64,000 bases of DNA from Arctopsyche grandis (GCF_051622035.1 NC_135359.1:15189501-15253500); one strand, 5' to 3'. Positions 1 through 12,423 are shown, counted from the first letter of the stretch. A program made the numbers and translations. Notes: generated from the letters alone by a model not told the origin.

Positions 1-2159
1 CGTATTAGAGTTTTCCAATTTATCTGATTGCATTGTTGAAAAGGTTCTTACAAATTGACAACCTATTCCCGTTTCTTACATAATTAGAATCAATAGCATC
101 TCGGATTTGTTGATTATTATAAAATATGCTACCCACCTACATACTCTGTAAACTTTGTTTTGTTTTTTAAATTTTACATATTTTATTTAAATTTAAATAT
201 GCAAATACATTACACTATAGTGATTGATTTCGTCCTATTTTAATTTTTGAAGATTTTGTATGTATGTACATATATGGATTCCAATTCTTACAATCATTTT
301 TGACCCACTTTCGTAAAGTACATTTGCTTGAAATTTCATAAACATAAATATTTCCGATACAATTACAATTATGTATTAAAATTTCAATTAACCCCATCCC
401 CCATCCACAAAACAATTATTATTATCTGTTTATTTGGTTACCATATCAATTAATTAACTTTCAGTATGTTGTATTTTCCAATGGTTCAAAGCTTGAAAGT
501 TTTATAACTCTGAAACCATGTAATAAATAATTTTAAGACATATTTGTTATATTTTTATATCAACAGTGAATAACTTTTAACTTTTAAAAATATATGAATG
601 ATATACTTTTAAAATGTCTTGAGCAATTTTTTCAAAATCATTCATTGCAGAATATGTCGACACATGTTTTTGTCGACAGAAAAAACTAATAAATCTCTTC
701 ACGAAACACGCTTACCCTTTTGATTCTCTTTTGACGTTAGGAAAAAATTCAATCGCGATTGGTATCAGCACAGCTGGTGTGCAGTCGTTACAACCCCAGA
801 CTGATTGATTCAGGACAGGGGTAATAATCACCCCTAGGTACAAAAAAACTCAATATATTATACAATCGAAGATTTTTTATTTAATTTTCAAATTAAAAAA
901 TCCCCGAATATAAAATGGATAAAATTTCAATTGATTTTGAAATTTTCAAATGAATGCTTGTATATATGTATATTTATGTATGTACTTGATTGACACGCAA
1001 ATTTTCCGTAAAATCGGCAACGACACGTGGAAAACGGCACCACCTCTCCCGGGGTTCATTAATCAAACGGGTCGTTTATTCGGCCGACACGGGGTGAAAC
1101 AACAACAGGAAAAAAAATAATTGTTTCGGCTGTCGTGTTTTTCTTGGACTTGGACTCGCCTGTCCAATAAACGTCACGGCTGAGAGGAAATTATGTTCGT
1201 TGTGATTCCGTTGCACGTAACTACTACAGCGCCCTAGCAAAATAATATGTAATTTAACTTTGCTTCCTTCGAGATGTGTGTTATAGATTTTTCTTTTTTG
1301 TTTGTTTGCCAAAGCGAATATAATACGTTGAATAAAAATAACGTCGAAAGTGGCCGTGGTCGCTTTGAAACTCGATATTCGGCGGTTAATTGTGGCGTCG
1401 GTTCCGGCGACCCGAGATGAGTGCGAAGGGTCTATTTGGTATAGGGAAGGAATAGAATTTGGGTCGTCATGGTCCCTCGGTCCTTCTCAATTGCTCTGTT
1501 TCACGTAAAGCAATATTGGACCAAACTCAATTACGCTACAGTTCACACACATTTCCATACACATACGGATTAAAATTAAAAGTGAAGTATCTCATTATAC
1601 ATATAAATAATTTACCAGTGATTCCACGCCAAAAAAAAAAAACGATGCGTATTTCGTTATTATGTACACATGTAGATCATTTTGATGAGAAGTCCACGAT
1701 TTGGCTAAATTTTGCTGGCAATGCAGATTTATTCTTACTTTCAGATTCTGTCTGACCTAACTTCTAGCAATACAATGTACAACAGTTGTAAAGTTAAGCT
1801 TTAATTTCAAATCACGTATTAATTCAATTTTAAACGTAGCCATTGAATTACTAACAAGAACAAATTATCAAGTGAACGCTGAATTTCCAACATTTTGATA
1901 TTCTAAATTCATATATTGTGCATTTGTACAATTAGAAATATTGATATTCTATATTTTATATACAATCCAAATCTTGTATTACTATAAAATCTGTATTACT
2001 ACATATAGACCTGATTCAAAATGCTATATTAATAAATAGGCCATCATATTAACGATTATATTCTAAGGACGCGATATGTAAGTATGTATGTAGAGTCGTA
2101 TATAATATTAGATATGACATTAAATCCAGTCAGCTTTTCATAATCTCAATCAACGCCTG
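1..2159. other. Intergenic DNA, no gene recognised
   Basis: This is AT-rich sequence with no ORF that resembles a known protein. A relatively GC-rich stretch lies at about 1010-1480 and holds many CpG steps (for example around 1050-1090 and 1370-1430). It could be a regulatory or exon-bearing remnant, but I see no exon structure or homology there. Small ORFs in this stretch look like chance. Confidence 0.5.
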
Positions 2160-2985
2160 TTTTTCAATATTACAAGCTGGCGAAAATTCCGCAAAGGTGT
2201 CACAAAATCACAAAATTTAATATACCGGAAGTGGGATTTTTATCTCCTAGAAAGGTCAAAAATGTTGTCGCCTAGATCCTGTCCACACCCCTGGACGTAT
2301 TAAGCTGAAAATTTATATTTGAATTATTTTTGTACTAACTTAGATTTGGTAACGTTTTGGTCAGAATTCGTAAACCGCAAATAGTATTTTTTTTTAAAAC
2401 AATATTTCATTATTTTTTCATTATTTTATTTTGACCTTTTAAATTATCTTAAGCGTCTTGATATTTATTGAGTATAATAAATATAGTGATTTGAAGTAAA
2501 AATAAAAAATAAAATCATCAAATTTAATGAACCGGAAGTGGAATTTTATCTCTTTAGAAAGGTCAAAAATGTTGTCGCCTGGATCCTGTCCACACCCCTG
2601 AACGTATTAAGCTGAAAATTTATATTTGTATTCTTTATATACTAACTTAGATTTGGTAACGTTTTGGTCAGAATTTGTAAACCGGAAGTAGTATTTTTTT
2701 TTTAAACAATATTTCATTATTTTATTTTGACCTTTTAAATTATTTTTATCCTCTTGATATTTAATGTATATAATAAGTATACTGATTTTAAATAATAAAA
2801 AAAATTTAACAAAATCTGACAACCGGAAGTAGAACTTTTGTCTTATGCAAGGATTTGCATATATTTGCGCTCAATTTGTATCGCTATCATAATTATTAGT
2901 TCAATATCTAATTTTGTTTTTTAACCTTCTTATATTCCTCAAATATATAGATAAGGTCATGGGTTGGTCACACCCAAATTTTTTT
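2160..2985. repeat. Dispersed ACCGGAAGT repeat, two tandem copies plus end
   Basis: Two diverged copies of a roughly 350 bp module follow each other (about 2215-2510 and 2519-2850). Shared blocks are 'aaaggtcaaaaatgttgtcg', 'tgtccacacccctg', 'gtattaagctgaaaattta' and 'gtaacgttttggtcagaat'. The block 'acaaccggaagtagaact' at about 2818-2836 and a 'gggttggtcaca' end at 2962-2973 complete the family. The same family lies inverted inside intron 2 of the lipases at 30325-35409 and 45228-47427, is partly deleted in the 16468-18687 gene, and recurs at about 28370-28560. No protein is encoded. It behaves as an interspersed non-autonomous repeat of unknown class. Confidence 0.65.
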
Positions 2986-3009
2986 TTTTCGATTTAAAAA
3001 TTTTTTACT

Positions 3010-3112
3010 TAAAAATCTTAATTTTCTAAAACCGGTGAAAGCCGGCCAACCGGCTTTTTATTTATAAAAAAACCGAAAACCGGCTTTTTCTTTCGGGCGG
3101 TTTTTTGGAACC
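3010..3112. repeat. Dispersed AACCGG/GCCGG repeat
   Basis: This stretch is rich in 'aaccgg' and 'accggcttttt' words and ends in 'cggttttttggaaccc'. Similar sequence occurs in reverse complement at 42200-42390 and forward at 52070-52160. In both of those the sequence 'gctctacgggttcc' or its reverse marks the edge. It is internally self-complementary and non-coding, probably a MITE-like repeat. Confidence 0.5.
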
Positions 3113-3116
3113 CCTA

Positions 3117-3990
3117 GTCTTGAGATATGCTATGTTATTCTCCAATCCTTTGTATTTCCGCTTGCTTTTCAATTCGCTTGTGAGAAGTAAGCTAGAGTAT
3201 AATGCGATTGTGTGGAATCCGCATGAATCAAATTACACTCTGATGATTGAGAAAGTGCAAAAAGCATTTCTTCGTTTCCTATATAGGAAAGAATATGGGT
3301 ATTACCCATTACTTCGGAGAAATTTCTCATTAATTCGTTTCGTTCTCCAGCTCCTACGTGGTAATACGTCATGCCCGTTGTTGCTGGAGCAGTTGGGACT
3401 TTATGTCCCTAATCACTATGTGCGTGGTAGACATCATCATTTGATGGCTGTACCTCCTGCCACGCACAGTTCTTTTTCAAATGGCTCCTATTCTTAATGA
3501 AATCGTTGCTGCCGAGACTGAATGTGATATTTTCCACCTTAGTGAGCGTAAATTGTCGGATATTACTCTAACCCATTTATCTGGTAGTCTGCGCTCATCA
3601 TTGTTTTCATGATTGATTGTGATTTATGAGTGAAATTTTGATTAACTCTCTTCCATTTGGGCCTCACAGGGATGTTTTGTATTTGTAGTTGTTTCTTATT
3701 TATTGGGACTGGCTGTAGATGCAAGGCATTCCTTATGCTAAATTTTTTTATTTGATATTTTTACGTTATCTGTTATTATTAAATGCTATTTTTTATGTTT
3801 ATGTATGGATGTATTTATGTTTATGTTCAAATGTACTTTTTTATGTATAATTGATTAGTATATTATGTATTAATTTATATTTAATTGTTATTTTGTTTTT
3901 TTTTGTATTATATTTTTTGACCATTGTGGCGCTTTAGGAATTCTTGTAATGCCACAATGGTCTGTTTAGAATAAAATAAATAAATAAATG
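3117..3990 (+). mobile_element. 5'-truncated LINE fragment (Jockey/CR1-like), copy 1
   Basis: The reading frame starting near 3117 encodes the end of a LINE reverse-transcriptase ORF, including 'LLFNSLVRSKLEYNAIVWNP' and 'LLRGNTSCPLLLEQLGLYVP'. Relative to copies at 24120 and 54705, a short internal part is deleted after residue run 'KEYGYYP'. The fragment ends in a 3' untranslated region and an AATAAATAAATAAATA tail at about 3970-3988. It lacks the endonuclease and catalytic RT motifs and is a dead 5'-truncated insertion. The exact clade cannot be settled from this part. Confidence 0.8.
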
Positions 3991-4980
3991 TACATATGAT
4001 AAAAGCAGCAATTGCAGACAGCTGACGTCAAACTCTAACAAAACACTAAAATCCAACTACTGAAATAAAAACTTCAAAAAAAGTATGCGCAGTCATAAAA
4101 AAAAACTAATGCCGTATACTAATACAAGATATTACAGACAAACAACGACTGCGATATAAAAAATAAGAAACCTTCTCAACAATCCTCGAATATCTGTATA
4201 CTTTATATAAATTCAAGAAAGTTTAGAACGACCACCTGAAGGACTTTTGCATGCTTAGAGTTTCAACTATTGCAGTTGTTTGTTTTACAGTGCCAATTTA
4301 AATCCCACTATGCCGGTTGGCGGTGGGCGTGTAGTTTTGCCACTATTCTTTGGCTGTAGCTACATATTTTCGAATTTAGCAAAATCGTCATCCGACGCCA
4401 TTTTGGTTAACCTTAAGAGCTGAAGTTTCCTGAACGGAACTAATTTCCAAGCAAGTTTCACCCCCGTGCGACCACCCCTGCGGTGCGATGACAAACGACG
4501 GCACTGTAGGGTGACCACTACCACCGGCCCAAACTGGTCCTACTCTGAAATAAAGCCTCTTAGTTCTGGAAACATGTTGGAGAGACACTGGAGTGCCGGC
4601 TGCAACACATTGACAAGTGTCTGCGTGCGATGGGGTGGGAAAATGGACCGGAAAAATACACGCATGCTACCCCTGTTTAACCGCGTTAATCCTACGTACA
4701 TACATATATGTGAATATACGTTATTGCATTGCTTACTATGTATAGAATTAGTATTGGAATTCAAGATAATATTTGAATATAAGAAGACTGCGTTCATTTT
4801 TAATCTAATTTCTGTACAAGTGTATATCTTAAATATATAGAGAAATGTGTCCGTAATCCTAGTGCGTGTAATGATATAAAATATACCTTCGTCATATAAA
4901 GTGATATATTACATGAGACATATGGTAAATATTTAAATAGCAACAGAAAATAAATAAATATCACAACTATGCTACAGTAA
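3991..4980. other. Intergenic DNA downstream of lipase 1
   Basis: No gene is recognised. The piece at about 4380-4680 has clearly higher GC content than its surroundings and an open frame at 4466-4840 (+) that I cannot relate to any protein family. It may be a piece of an unidentified repeat. The rest is AT-rich. Confidence 0.4.
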
Positions 4981-5004
4981 ATTTATTGAACCAAAATCAT
5001 GGGC

Positions 5005-6359
5005 TTACTCTCGTAAGCCAGATTCACCTTTAGCAAATAATGGGAACATATTAACGTCTAAATAATAGTTTCCTCGAGTATCAGTAGGAGTCCAATAGCC
5101 CATAATTGCTCTTGCATTATTCACACACACGCCGCTTCTGAAAGTGTTCCAATCACTACATTGCACACCTAAAAAGTTGTTGTTAGTCACACTCTCTGCA
5201 TAGTAAAATCCAACTATGAGATGACTGCAAACAGAAAACCAGCATCCTGCTGCAATTGATCCACCGTGTGGAAAGAAATCTACGTGACCTGCAATTTTTT
5301 TTATTAAAATTTTGAGTAAAATAAGCGTTTAAATTACGTTTAACCAACCTATTGATGTAGGAATTCCGAAAACTCCCATATTGGTATGAATAACATCCAC
5401 AAAATCAGCATCCGTTGACGTCAACCTCAAATTAGCAGGTTCGTAAAAGAAACACGGGCCAGCAGGGTCAAGTCCACTGATTCGATTTAATTTTATACCT
5501 GTGATATTTTGAAAAACTTTTCCTGCAAAACCAGAAGCGTGTGCGCCCAAACTGTGCCCTGTCAAATGGTAGTTCCGAAGCCCGTCTGTAAAATAATAAT
5601 AAAAGAATCCGTTTGTAAAATAAAAAAAATCCGTTTGTAAAATAAAGTTTCAATTTGCTTTTTTCAATTTTAACTTACTTTTATATAATTCAGCTAAAAG
5701 TTTGCCCACAGCTTCTCCGACGATTTGTGCGTTGGTTGAACTAGTGAAATACGAATCCGTCATCATGATCGAGTGATCTAGTGTAAGAACATTGACTTTT
5801 CCTGTATTCTTTACATTTCTAGCGATTTCCAAATAGTTGAATGGGTAAAACTGTCCAATATATCCATGGATTATCAAAATCAGGGGCAGACTTTTATTGT
5901 AATTGGAAGAAGTCAATATTCCCGAAAGAATTTCATTGAATGTATATTTTTTCTGCAAATAGATACGGCTTATGTAAGTTTTAAAAGTTTTTCAATAAAA
6001 TTTTTTTAAAAATTTCTTTATAAAAATACTTCTTGATTGCCGTAATAATGCGTGAAAACCAAAGTCATCAATTTTGGTTTTGCGACCCGTTTTGCATTTT
6101 CATAATCGGCAAATGTTAATTTTTTTGCCGTTGTGCCTAAAATAATGTTAAAATCAATGCCCAGTTTTTGATTATATAACATACCTTCTATTTCATCAAT
6201 GAATATACTTATTTTTTTATAATACTCACAATTTGAGGTAAGGCTTTGCAACACACCTCGCTCAACAAAATTGATTACACCATCGAAAAATGCCTCTGTG
6301 CCATGATTAAAAATAACCAAAACCATAAAAAGTGAGATGAAAAGAGACAGACTCTTCAT
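5005..6359 (-). CDS. Secreted phospholipase A1-type lipase, gene 1
   Basis: Five exons on the minus strand: 6359-6230, 6136-6030, 5952-5679, 5585-5349 and 5288-5005, giving 343 codons plus stop. All introns are GT-AG and reading phase is kept (1,0,1,1). The start gives a signal peptide '[17 protein letters not shown]'. The oxyanion motif is 'IIHGYIG'. The nucleophile lies in GHSLGAH (Ser182), the acid in LDPAGPCF (Asp210), and the histidine in CSHL (His272). Only four residues separate Cys265 and Cys270, where classic pancreatic lipase has a lid of about 23. From family knowledge this predicts a secreted phospholipase A1 or galactolipase-like enzyme rather than a triglyceride lipase. AATAAA on the minus strand at 4987-4982 lies just after the stop. 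The closest relative here is gene 3 at 10902-12279. An intact, probably functional gene. Confidence 0.92.
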
Positions 6360-6460
6360 TTTTGTATTTAAAATATCCTTTACAAACGTATTTAAAAAAA
6401 ACTCAATATATTGATTTGTTCATAAAACAAAATCGAAATATTAAATATCCAAAACCTTAC

Positions 6461-6503
6461 ACTGATATTGAGTTACAGCTTGTGACGATGATTTATATAT
6501 AAA
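6461..6503 (-). promoter_or_regulatory. TATA box plus TCAGT initiator of lipase gene 1
   Basis: Read on the minus strand, TATATAAAT (6499-6491) is followed about 30-35 nt later by TCAGT (6465-6461), the arthropod initiator consensus. The predicted start is at about 6463, giving a 5' untranslated region of about 104 nt before the ATG at 6359. Spacing and motifs fit a focused, tissue-regulated promoter. This is inference from sequence only. Confidence 0.55.
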
Positions 6504-7320
6504 TGAAATACAATAGTTGAAAATTTTATTTATGTATCCGTTTTGGTGTAATTTTTTTATATTTGAGCGTAGGTTGGAAAAAACGTATTATAATGTTAAG
6601 ATTTGCAAAAATATTAAAATATACTCATTTTAACATTTTTTTATTATTTTTTTCTATGGAATTTTTAACACAATCAAAATATTTTTTTCCCAACAACAAA
6701 ATCCTATTGAAATTAAAAACCAATTTTTAATGTATAAATACATTATCCAACATACCTGAGGCTCTACGTTATTAATATTGATGATATATAGAGACGTAAT
6801 ATGATCGAGTTTCCTTGGCAGAACAATTTTGCCATTTTCGGCGAGTACGTTTATATTAGAAATTAACGTTCTAGCGTAAATGCAAATGAGCAGACGTCGG
6901 GGTTTATTGGGTATTTAAAGAGCCCAGTGTTGGATACCTCTGAAGAACTACGAGTCCTAGTCCCTGAGACCCCTTGGGGTGCTTACGACCCAGCCCTATA
7001 ACTTCTCTACCGGCCCTGCAAAGCTCTCGTCGGCAATTGTACGCCAGTTAACGATGGACCCTCAGGATACTGTTGTAATTCTCTGACAGATTAACTTCTA
7101 TTACACCGCAACATATTGAAATGTACATTTGAGATACTAAGCTGGTAATATTAAAATTTTAATTGTACGCATGACGAATTTCCAACTGCGCAAAACGAAG
7201 AAGTTCAAATCTTATCAATGTTTAAATTGACAAAATATGTACATAACATATGTATGCACATATCTAACGTGCGCAATAAAAATAACAACACACTTGAATA
7301 TACAACTTTATGTCATCATC
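6504..7320. other. Intergenic DNA with an unexplained GC-rich 200 bp block
   Basis: Mostly AT-rich. The block 6890-7100 is much richer in GC and starts with 'gtatttaaagagcccagtgt', a TATA-like word followed by 'tgttgg'. This is reminiscent of part of an LTR or an RNA-gene-derived repeat. No second copy was found in the window and no ORF is present, so it stays unassigned. Confidence 0.35.
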
Positions 7321-7324
7321 TTGT

Positions 7325-8018
7325 TTAACAATATGTACTTATGAAAACATATTTAATTTTTTTCTCGGAAAATGTTCTGGTATAAGCGATCCACAAGGAA
7401 TATAGGGGATCGGGATCGTACAATGTTCCTTTATCGCCCAAGCCGAACGGTTGGCTCTCTAAAGTCCTTAGATAAAATATTCCCCTAGTCGAGTTATCCA
7501 CACCGAATCCCATGTAAGCTCGCGTGCCACCGGTGCAAGTCCCATCCTCGAAATGGTCCCAGTCCCGGCACACCACAGAACTAAAGGATGTCGCATTAAG
7601 CACAGACTCCCCGTAGCACTCCAAGCTGCGATCGAAGTCGCAAAGTATAAATAAAAGTCCGGTTGAGTTTTTCCTCCATTAGGATAGAAATCTGCATGTC
7701 CTTTTATCTCAAAATACAACAATTATGAGCAAATTTATGTTTCAATAAAACTTATTAAAACAGTAGCTCCCCCATTGCGTCCTGCAATCCCAGAACACCA
7801 TCAGTGTGAATGTCATCGACAAAATTAGCATCATAACTAGAGAGTTTAAAAAAAAAGTGTCCCCAAAAAAGTCCTGCTGGATCGAGACCAGTTATTATAT
7901 CGATGTAAAATCCAGTCTTAGCATAAAACATCTTTCCAGCAAAGCTCGCAATCTGTGCAGCGAGTCCGTGTCCGATCAAAGAATTTCTTTGAAACCTACT
8001 GTGATACAAAAATGGCAT
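7325..8018 (-). pseudogene. Lipase pseudogene missing its 5' exons and two catalytic residues
   Basis: Two exon remnants equal to exons 4 and 5 of the neighbouring lipases are recognisable (about 7996-7762 and 7700-7325, minus strand). The nucleophile motif GHSLG has become 'GHGLAA', so Ser is lost. The acid region 'TGLDPAGL' remains. The expected C-x-H is 'CDFD', so the His is Phe, and the first lid Cys is also Phe ('TQPDF'). A one-base frameshift near 7650 separates 'GHADFYPNGGKTQPDF' from 'LCDFDRSLECYGESV'. The donor after exon 4 is not GT at the expected place, and no upstream exons were found to 10800. It belongs to a somewhat different lipase subfamily than its neighbours (C-terminal 'PFGLGDKGTLYDPD'). 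Confidence 0.8.
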
Positions 8019-9778
8019 TTATTTGTGTGTTGCAACATTTTATTCATATTCGATTAATAATCACAGTTATTTATTAAAAATTAAATTAAATATCGAAATT
8101 AAAACTATTATTATTAAGTCGGTCTTAAAAAAAAATTTATTTCGAGGAGAGAAAAAAAACCTTTGACAAAAAACCTTCAACTAGACCGATCCGGCTCACA
8201 CACTAACGCATAAAGACCCAGCAATCACGCACACTATTAGAAGAAATTAAGCTATTTGTCAACAGTGGTGGGAGTTTTTGACGAAGTATGTACATACATA
8301 TATATGTTTCAAAGAGCGACTATCAAAAAATAATTCTTTGATTTTTTTCGATCGTAGTGCGTTTCGTGGTAAGTCAAAACATCGTTAGTCGAGGACTACC
8401 TGTATATGATTGTTGATGATACAATTTTAGCTCAATCTCGAAAATTTATTTAAATTGTGAGTGTTCTGTTTTAACTTTCAATATTTAATTTTAATTTTAA
8501 TATTGTTATTATAATTTTATTTTAATATTTGAATTTAATTTTAATATAGTTAAATAATAGTTTTAATTTTGATATTTAATTTGAATTTTTTAATTTAATT
8601 TTTATTTCGATATTTTATACGTCCCAGCTAAGTTGGCCTGTGGTGGCCTTCGTTGGTTTAGTTTATACGTACAATAAGCTATGATTATGTGTTAGTTTAA
8701 CGGCATTTTACTAACAATATGTGATGAATACTATTTGAAGTATTTTTCAATAAAATTAGTAGGCAAAATTGTGTAGTCTAAAAGAGAAAAAAATCTAAAA
8801 ATATTCCCATCGTCTATATCATAGCATCGTAACCTCTGGATATTCGCGGCACACATTGTTTACGACTCGTATAGTTTGTCAGATACGTACATACATAGTT
8901 ACATACGTACTTCATCGGCAGTCGCTAGTTATTCCGTATATGCATAGGTGACAAAACGCTAACTAACATCGGTTTTCTCCCTCACGTGCGATCTCACTCG
9001 CACGCATTAGGCCAAAGTGCTGTTCGGGGAAAAAATATTGCCGTGGCATATATGTAGGTTAAGATGCTCTGGTCTATATTATGTAAATTATTGCAAAATT
9101 TAAAATATGATAATTTTTTGAACAGGAGTAACCAACCTTTTTTTATACAACAAAACTTTTAAAGCGAGAAAAAAATGTTAAATTATTCCCGTCGTCTTTA
9201 TGTCAATGTATTAATAATAATTGTTTAAACAGGGATAACCAACCTTTTCATACAACAATTTTTAAAATGAGAAAAAAATATGTTCATAAATAAGATAATT
9301 TAAGGCAAATTCAAACGGATAATAGTGTAATGGCGTAATTAATAAACAATTAAATTATAATACCAGACGGTTGTGTAAAATTTTTATTTTAAAAATCTTT
9401 TTATAGTTATTTAACATTTGCAGCTACATATGTACATATGTATGTATGATTATAAAATTTGTTAAAACATTATAATAACACCGGTTTTAATTTTTTATGG
9501 AACACTCATACATTTTCTTGAATTTTACAATATTTATAAAATTTAAGCGTAAATGTACAAATAGCAAATTTTTACAAATGCCATAAACTTATCAATACAT
9601 ACTTCGCTAATGAATGATGTCCTTCGAATCAATCTCCTTTATATAAAGGCACCCCACCCCATATAATGCACACATGTATCTTGATTCACTAGGTCTTTTG
9701 TATGCTGAGCATACTCGACACTTTATTGTCAAATACTTTGACTCTATTTGCTTTAATTCGTGCTTCCGCAGATCGCTC

Positions 9779-9815
9779 GAAAGTCGTAATGAATGGTCAG
9801 CTCATTACGACTTTC
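9779..9815. repeat. Perfect 14 bp stem hairpin
   Basis: Stem 'gaaagtcgtaatga' (9779-9792) pairs perfectly with 9802-9815 across a 9-nt loop. Confidence 0.7.
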
Positions 9816-9983
9816 AAGTGATGAAACAGGATATAATGGGGTTCTAGTACAGATTTAATGGTGCTAATCAGGTTTTTTTTCAGCGGTATAAACTTGTATT
9901 CTCACAAACAATTCTAGTGAGCAATCCATGTTTTATGATCTTTGCTCTATTGTACACACGAAATGAAAACCTTCCTCTCTACT

Positions 9984-10022
9984 GAATGATTCTCTCATCG
10001 AGGTATAATGAGAGAATCATTC
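9984..10022. repeat. Perfect 15 bp stem hairpin
   Basis: Stem 'gaatgattctctcat' (9984-9998) pairs perfectly with 10008-10022 across a 9-nt loop. It lies about 170 bp from the hairpin at 9779-9815. Confidence 0.7.
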
Positions 10023-10901
10023 TGTATAAAAAAATTGGTTAACCCAGTTAAAAAATTATTATATTTAAAATTTTGCAATCATTTATATTATAAAGACGAT
10101 GGGAATATTTTAAATTGTTTCGTCACTTAAAACATTTATTTGTATAAAAAAGGTTGGGAACCCCTTTTATTTGAATCAGTCGATATGTTTAATATGTTTG
10201 GTTTACAAACATTTATAAAAGTTTTCATAAGTTTTTTGAAATTACCTTCAATTTACGATTTTTTCGATCACGACAAGGGTCAGTTGCGATTCGGCTCACA
10301 AGCGGAGTGTTAAATGAATGCAAAATTCTTCGAGATATTTATGAGCATGTCTTACCCAGTGGTACACAATTCACAATAATGAAAAATTAATTTAAATAGC
10401 AGTCAAAATCTCGATATCGAATTTTTATATGATCTCAAAACTGCATACATATATTAATTTACTACATTTTACATACATATGAATATATTCAAACACAATC
10501 TGCTTTAGGTCATCGACTTTAGTGATTCTTTAATTAATATTATGTATTAGATGTATTATGAGCATTTATAAGGATTGTCAATAGGTTTTTGAGCTCTTTT
10601 TCCTATTATGCTGTAGATTAACATTAGAATAATATAATACTACGATTACTAACCAAATTAAATTAAATTTTAAAATAGAAAATGATTAGTAGATCAGTAG
10701 CTATTAAAATAGATATAAGATGTTTTGTGAACATAATTTCGTAATAATAAAAATCATTTTAAAAGTGCTTTTTATTAAATAAAAAGAAAAAATTGATTAA
10801 ATAAAAAATGTTGAAAAATGATAAAAAAATTATTTATTAGTTTATCCATTATTCCAAAATACATTTAAAAATAACTTAACCCATTAAAATTCTTTACATT
10901 T

Positions 10902-12279
10902 TTAAATGCCATTTGTATCCTTAGCATACCAAGGTAACATATTAGTAGTTAAGTAGTACTTTCCACGTACATCAGTGGGAGTCCAATATCCCATATACGT
11001 TTTTATGTTGTTTGAACAACTTTTTGATTTGAACGTATTCCAATTATCACATTTGACAGCCAAAAATTTATTATTGTAAACACTTTCAGCAAAAAAATAT
11101 CCACTTCTTAAATGACTGCATGAAGCTAGGAAGCATCCTGCCATATCCGATCCACCATCGGGGTAAAAATCAACGTGACCTGAAATACATTTGTACGTAT
11201 GTAATAACGAAACATTAATTCAATAAAATTAAAAAGCATAAAAGAGATTTTTAAACCAATTTGTGTTGAAAGACCAGTAATGTACATATTGGTGTGAATA
11301 ATATCTACAAAATTAGCATCAGTTGAATCCAACCTCAAATTACTGGGCTCGTAAACGAAACAAGGACCAGCTGGATCTAGACCGGTAATTCGATCCAATT
11401 TTACTCCAGTCAACTTTAGGAATGTTTTACCGGCAAACCCAGATGCATGTGCTCCCAAACTATGACCCACCAAATAGAACTTTCTGATACCACCTTATAT
11501 TACAAACATTCAAATAAAGAATAATTACAGCGATTATAATATCGTATTCAATTTTTTGTATTGTAAATTTACCTGCATATAATTTTGCCAAAAGTCCACC
11601 AAGAGCTTCTCCTACAATTTGGGAATTAGTAGAAGTAGTAAAGTAACTGTCTGACATCATAACAGAATGATCAAGTGAAAACACATTGTCTAAACCAGCG
11701 TTTTTAACCGATTTGCAAATTTCTAAATATAAGAATTTAAATGGTATCATAGATCCAAAATATCCGTAAATCGCTAAGAAAAAGGGTAAACTTCTGTTGT
11801 ACTTCGGAGAAGATAATATTGCCGATGCGGCACTGTCGAATGGATATATTATCTGAAAGTAAATATGCTTAATAAGATTTTCATACTTTTCAAAAACGTT
11901 GATTTTAAATATGATTTTGATATAAAATATTTTAAATATTAAATATTAAATGTTGATTTTAAATATTTTACCTCTTCATTTCCAACATAATGTGTAAAAC
12001 TCATTGTTTTTATTTTTGGTTCTGCTGTTAATTTTAATGAATTGTAATCAGCAGAAGTCAGTTGCTTTGCCATAGTACCTTTATATGTATAATGATGAAA
12101 ATAGCATTATTTCAAAAGAAGAAAAATCCATAAATACAATATTTTAATATCCACTTACAATTGGAAACCATTTTCCTAACAACCGTTTCTTCAAATATAC
12201 TCAAAATTGACTGTAAAATAAAAGATTCCGTAGCATGATAAAAGATTAATAATAACAATAGAGTTAATCTGAACTGCAT
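10902..12279 (-). CDS. Secreted phospholipase A1-type lipase, gene 3
   Basis: Five exons on the minus strand: 12279-12159, 12078-11972, 11852-11573, 11493-11257 and 11179-10902, giving 340 codons plus stop with the same phases as gene 1. The start chosen gives the signal peptide '[19 protein letters not shown]'. An in-frame ATG at 12378 would add a long hydrophobic leader and is less likely. Catalytic residues are Ser181 (GHSLGAH), Asp209 (LDPAGPCF) and His271 (CSHL). The lid is Cys264-x4-Cys269. One deviation stands out: the oxyanion motif, normally HG, reads 'AIYGYFG', so His is Tyr. That residue sits in a loop contributing to the oxyanion hole, and activity could be altered. AATAAA lies on the minus strand at 10838-10833. 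A paralogue of gene 1, intact in reading frame. Confidence 0.9.
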
Positions 12280-12423
12280 TTTCAATTTTATAGCTGCAAC
12301 AATGAAAATTATAAATAAGAAGCAGTATGTACAAAATAAATAAAATATAATTACATTTAAAAATCCCACTTTACTCAATGATGCGTAAATTCAAATTGAA
12401 TGTAGTATTTGAAAATATACGGT

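Larger units (their letters stand above)
8060..10830. other. Long intergenic stretch with foldback and inverted AT-rich repeats
   Basis: No gene is recognised. 'aaccaacctttttttatac' at about 9128, a related copy at about 9236, and an inverted partner at about 10136-10160 share flanking words such as 'attcccatcgtct' (also at 8806). They mark a dispersed repeat in both orientations. Two strong hairpins at 9779-9815 and 9984-10022 lie between them. The sequence looks like a decayed foldback element; the remaining DNA is plain AT-rich sequence. Confidence 0.45.

Noticed and set aside
3105-3620. Host gene resembling an RNA-dependent polymerase domain
   Set aside because: The sequence recurs at 24120 and 54705 with RT motifs and a repeat-type tail, so it is a LINE fragment.
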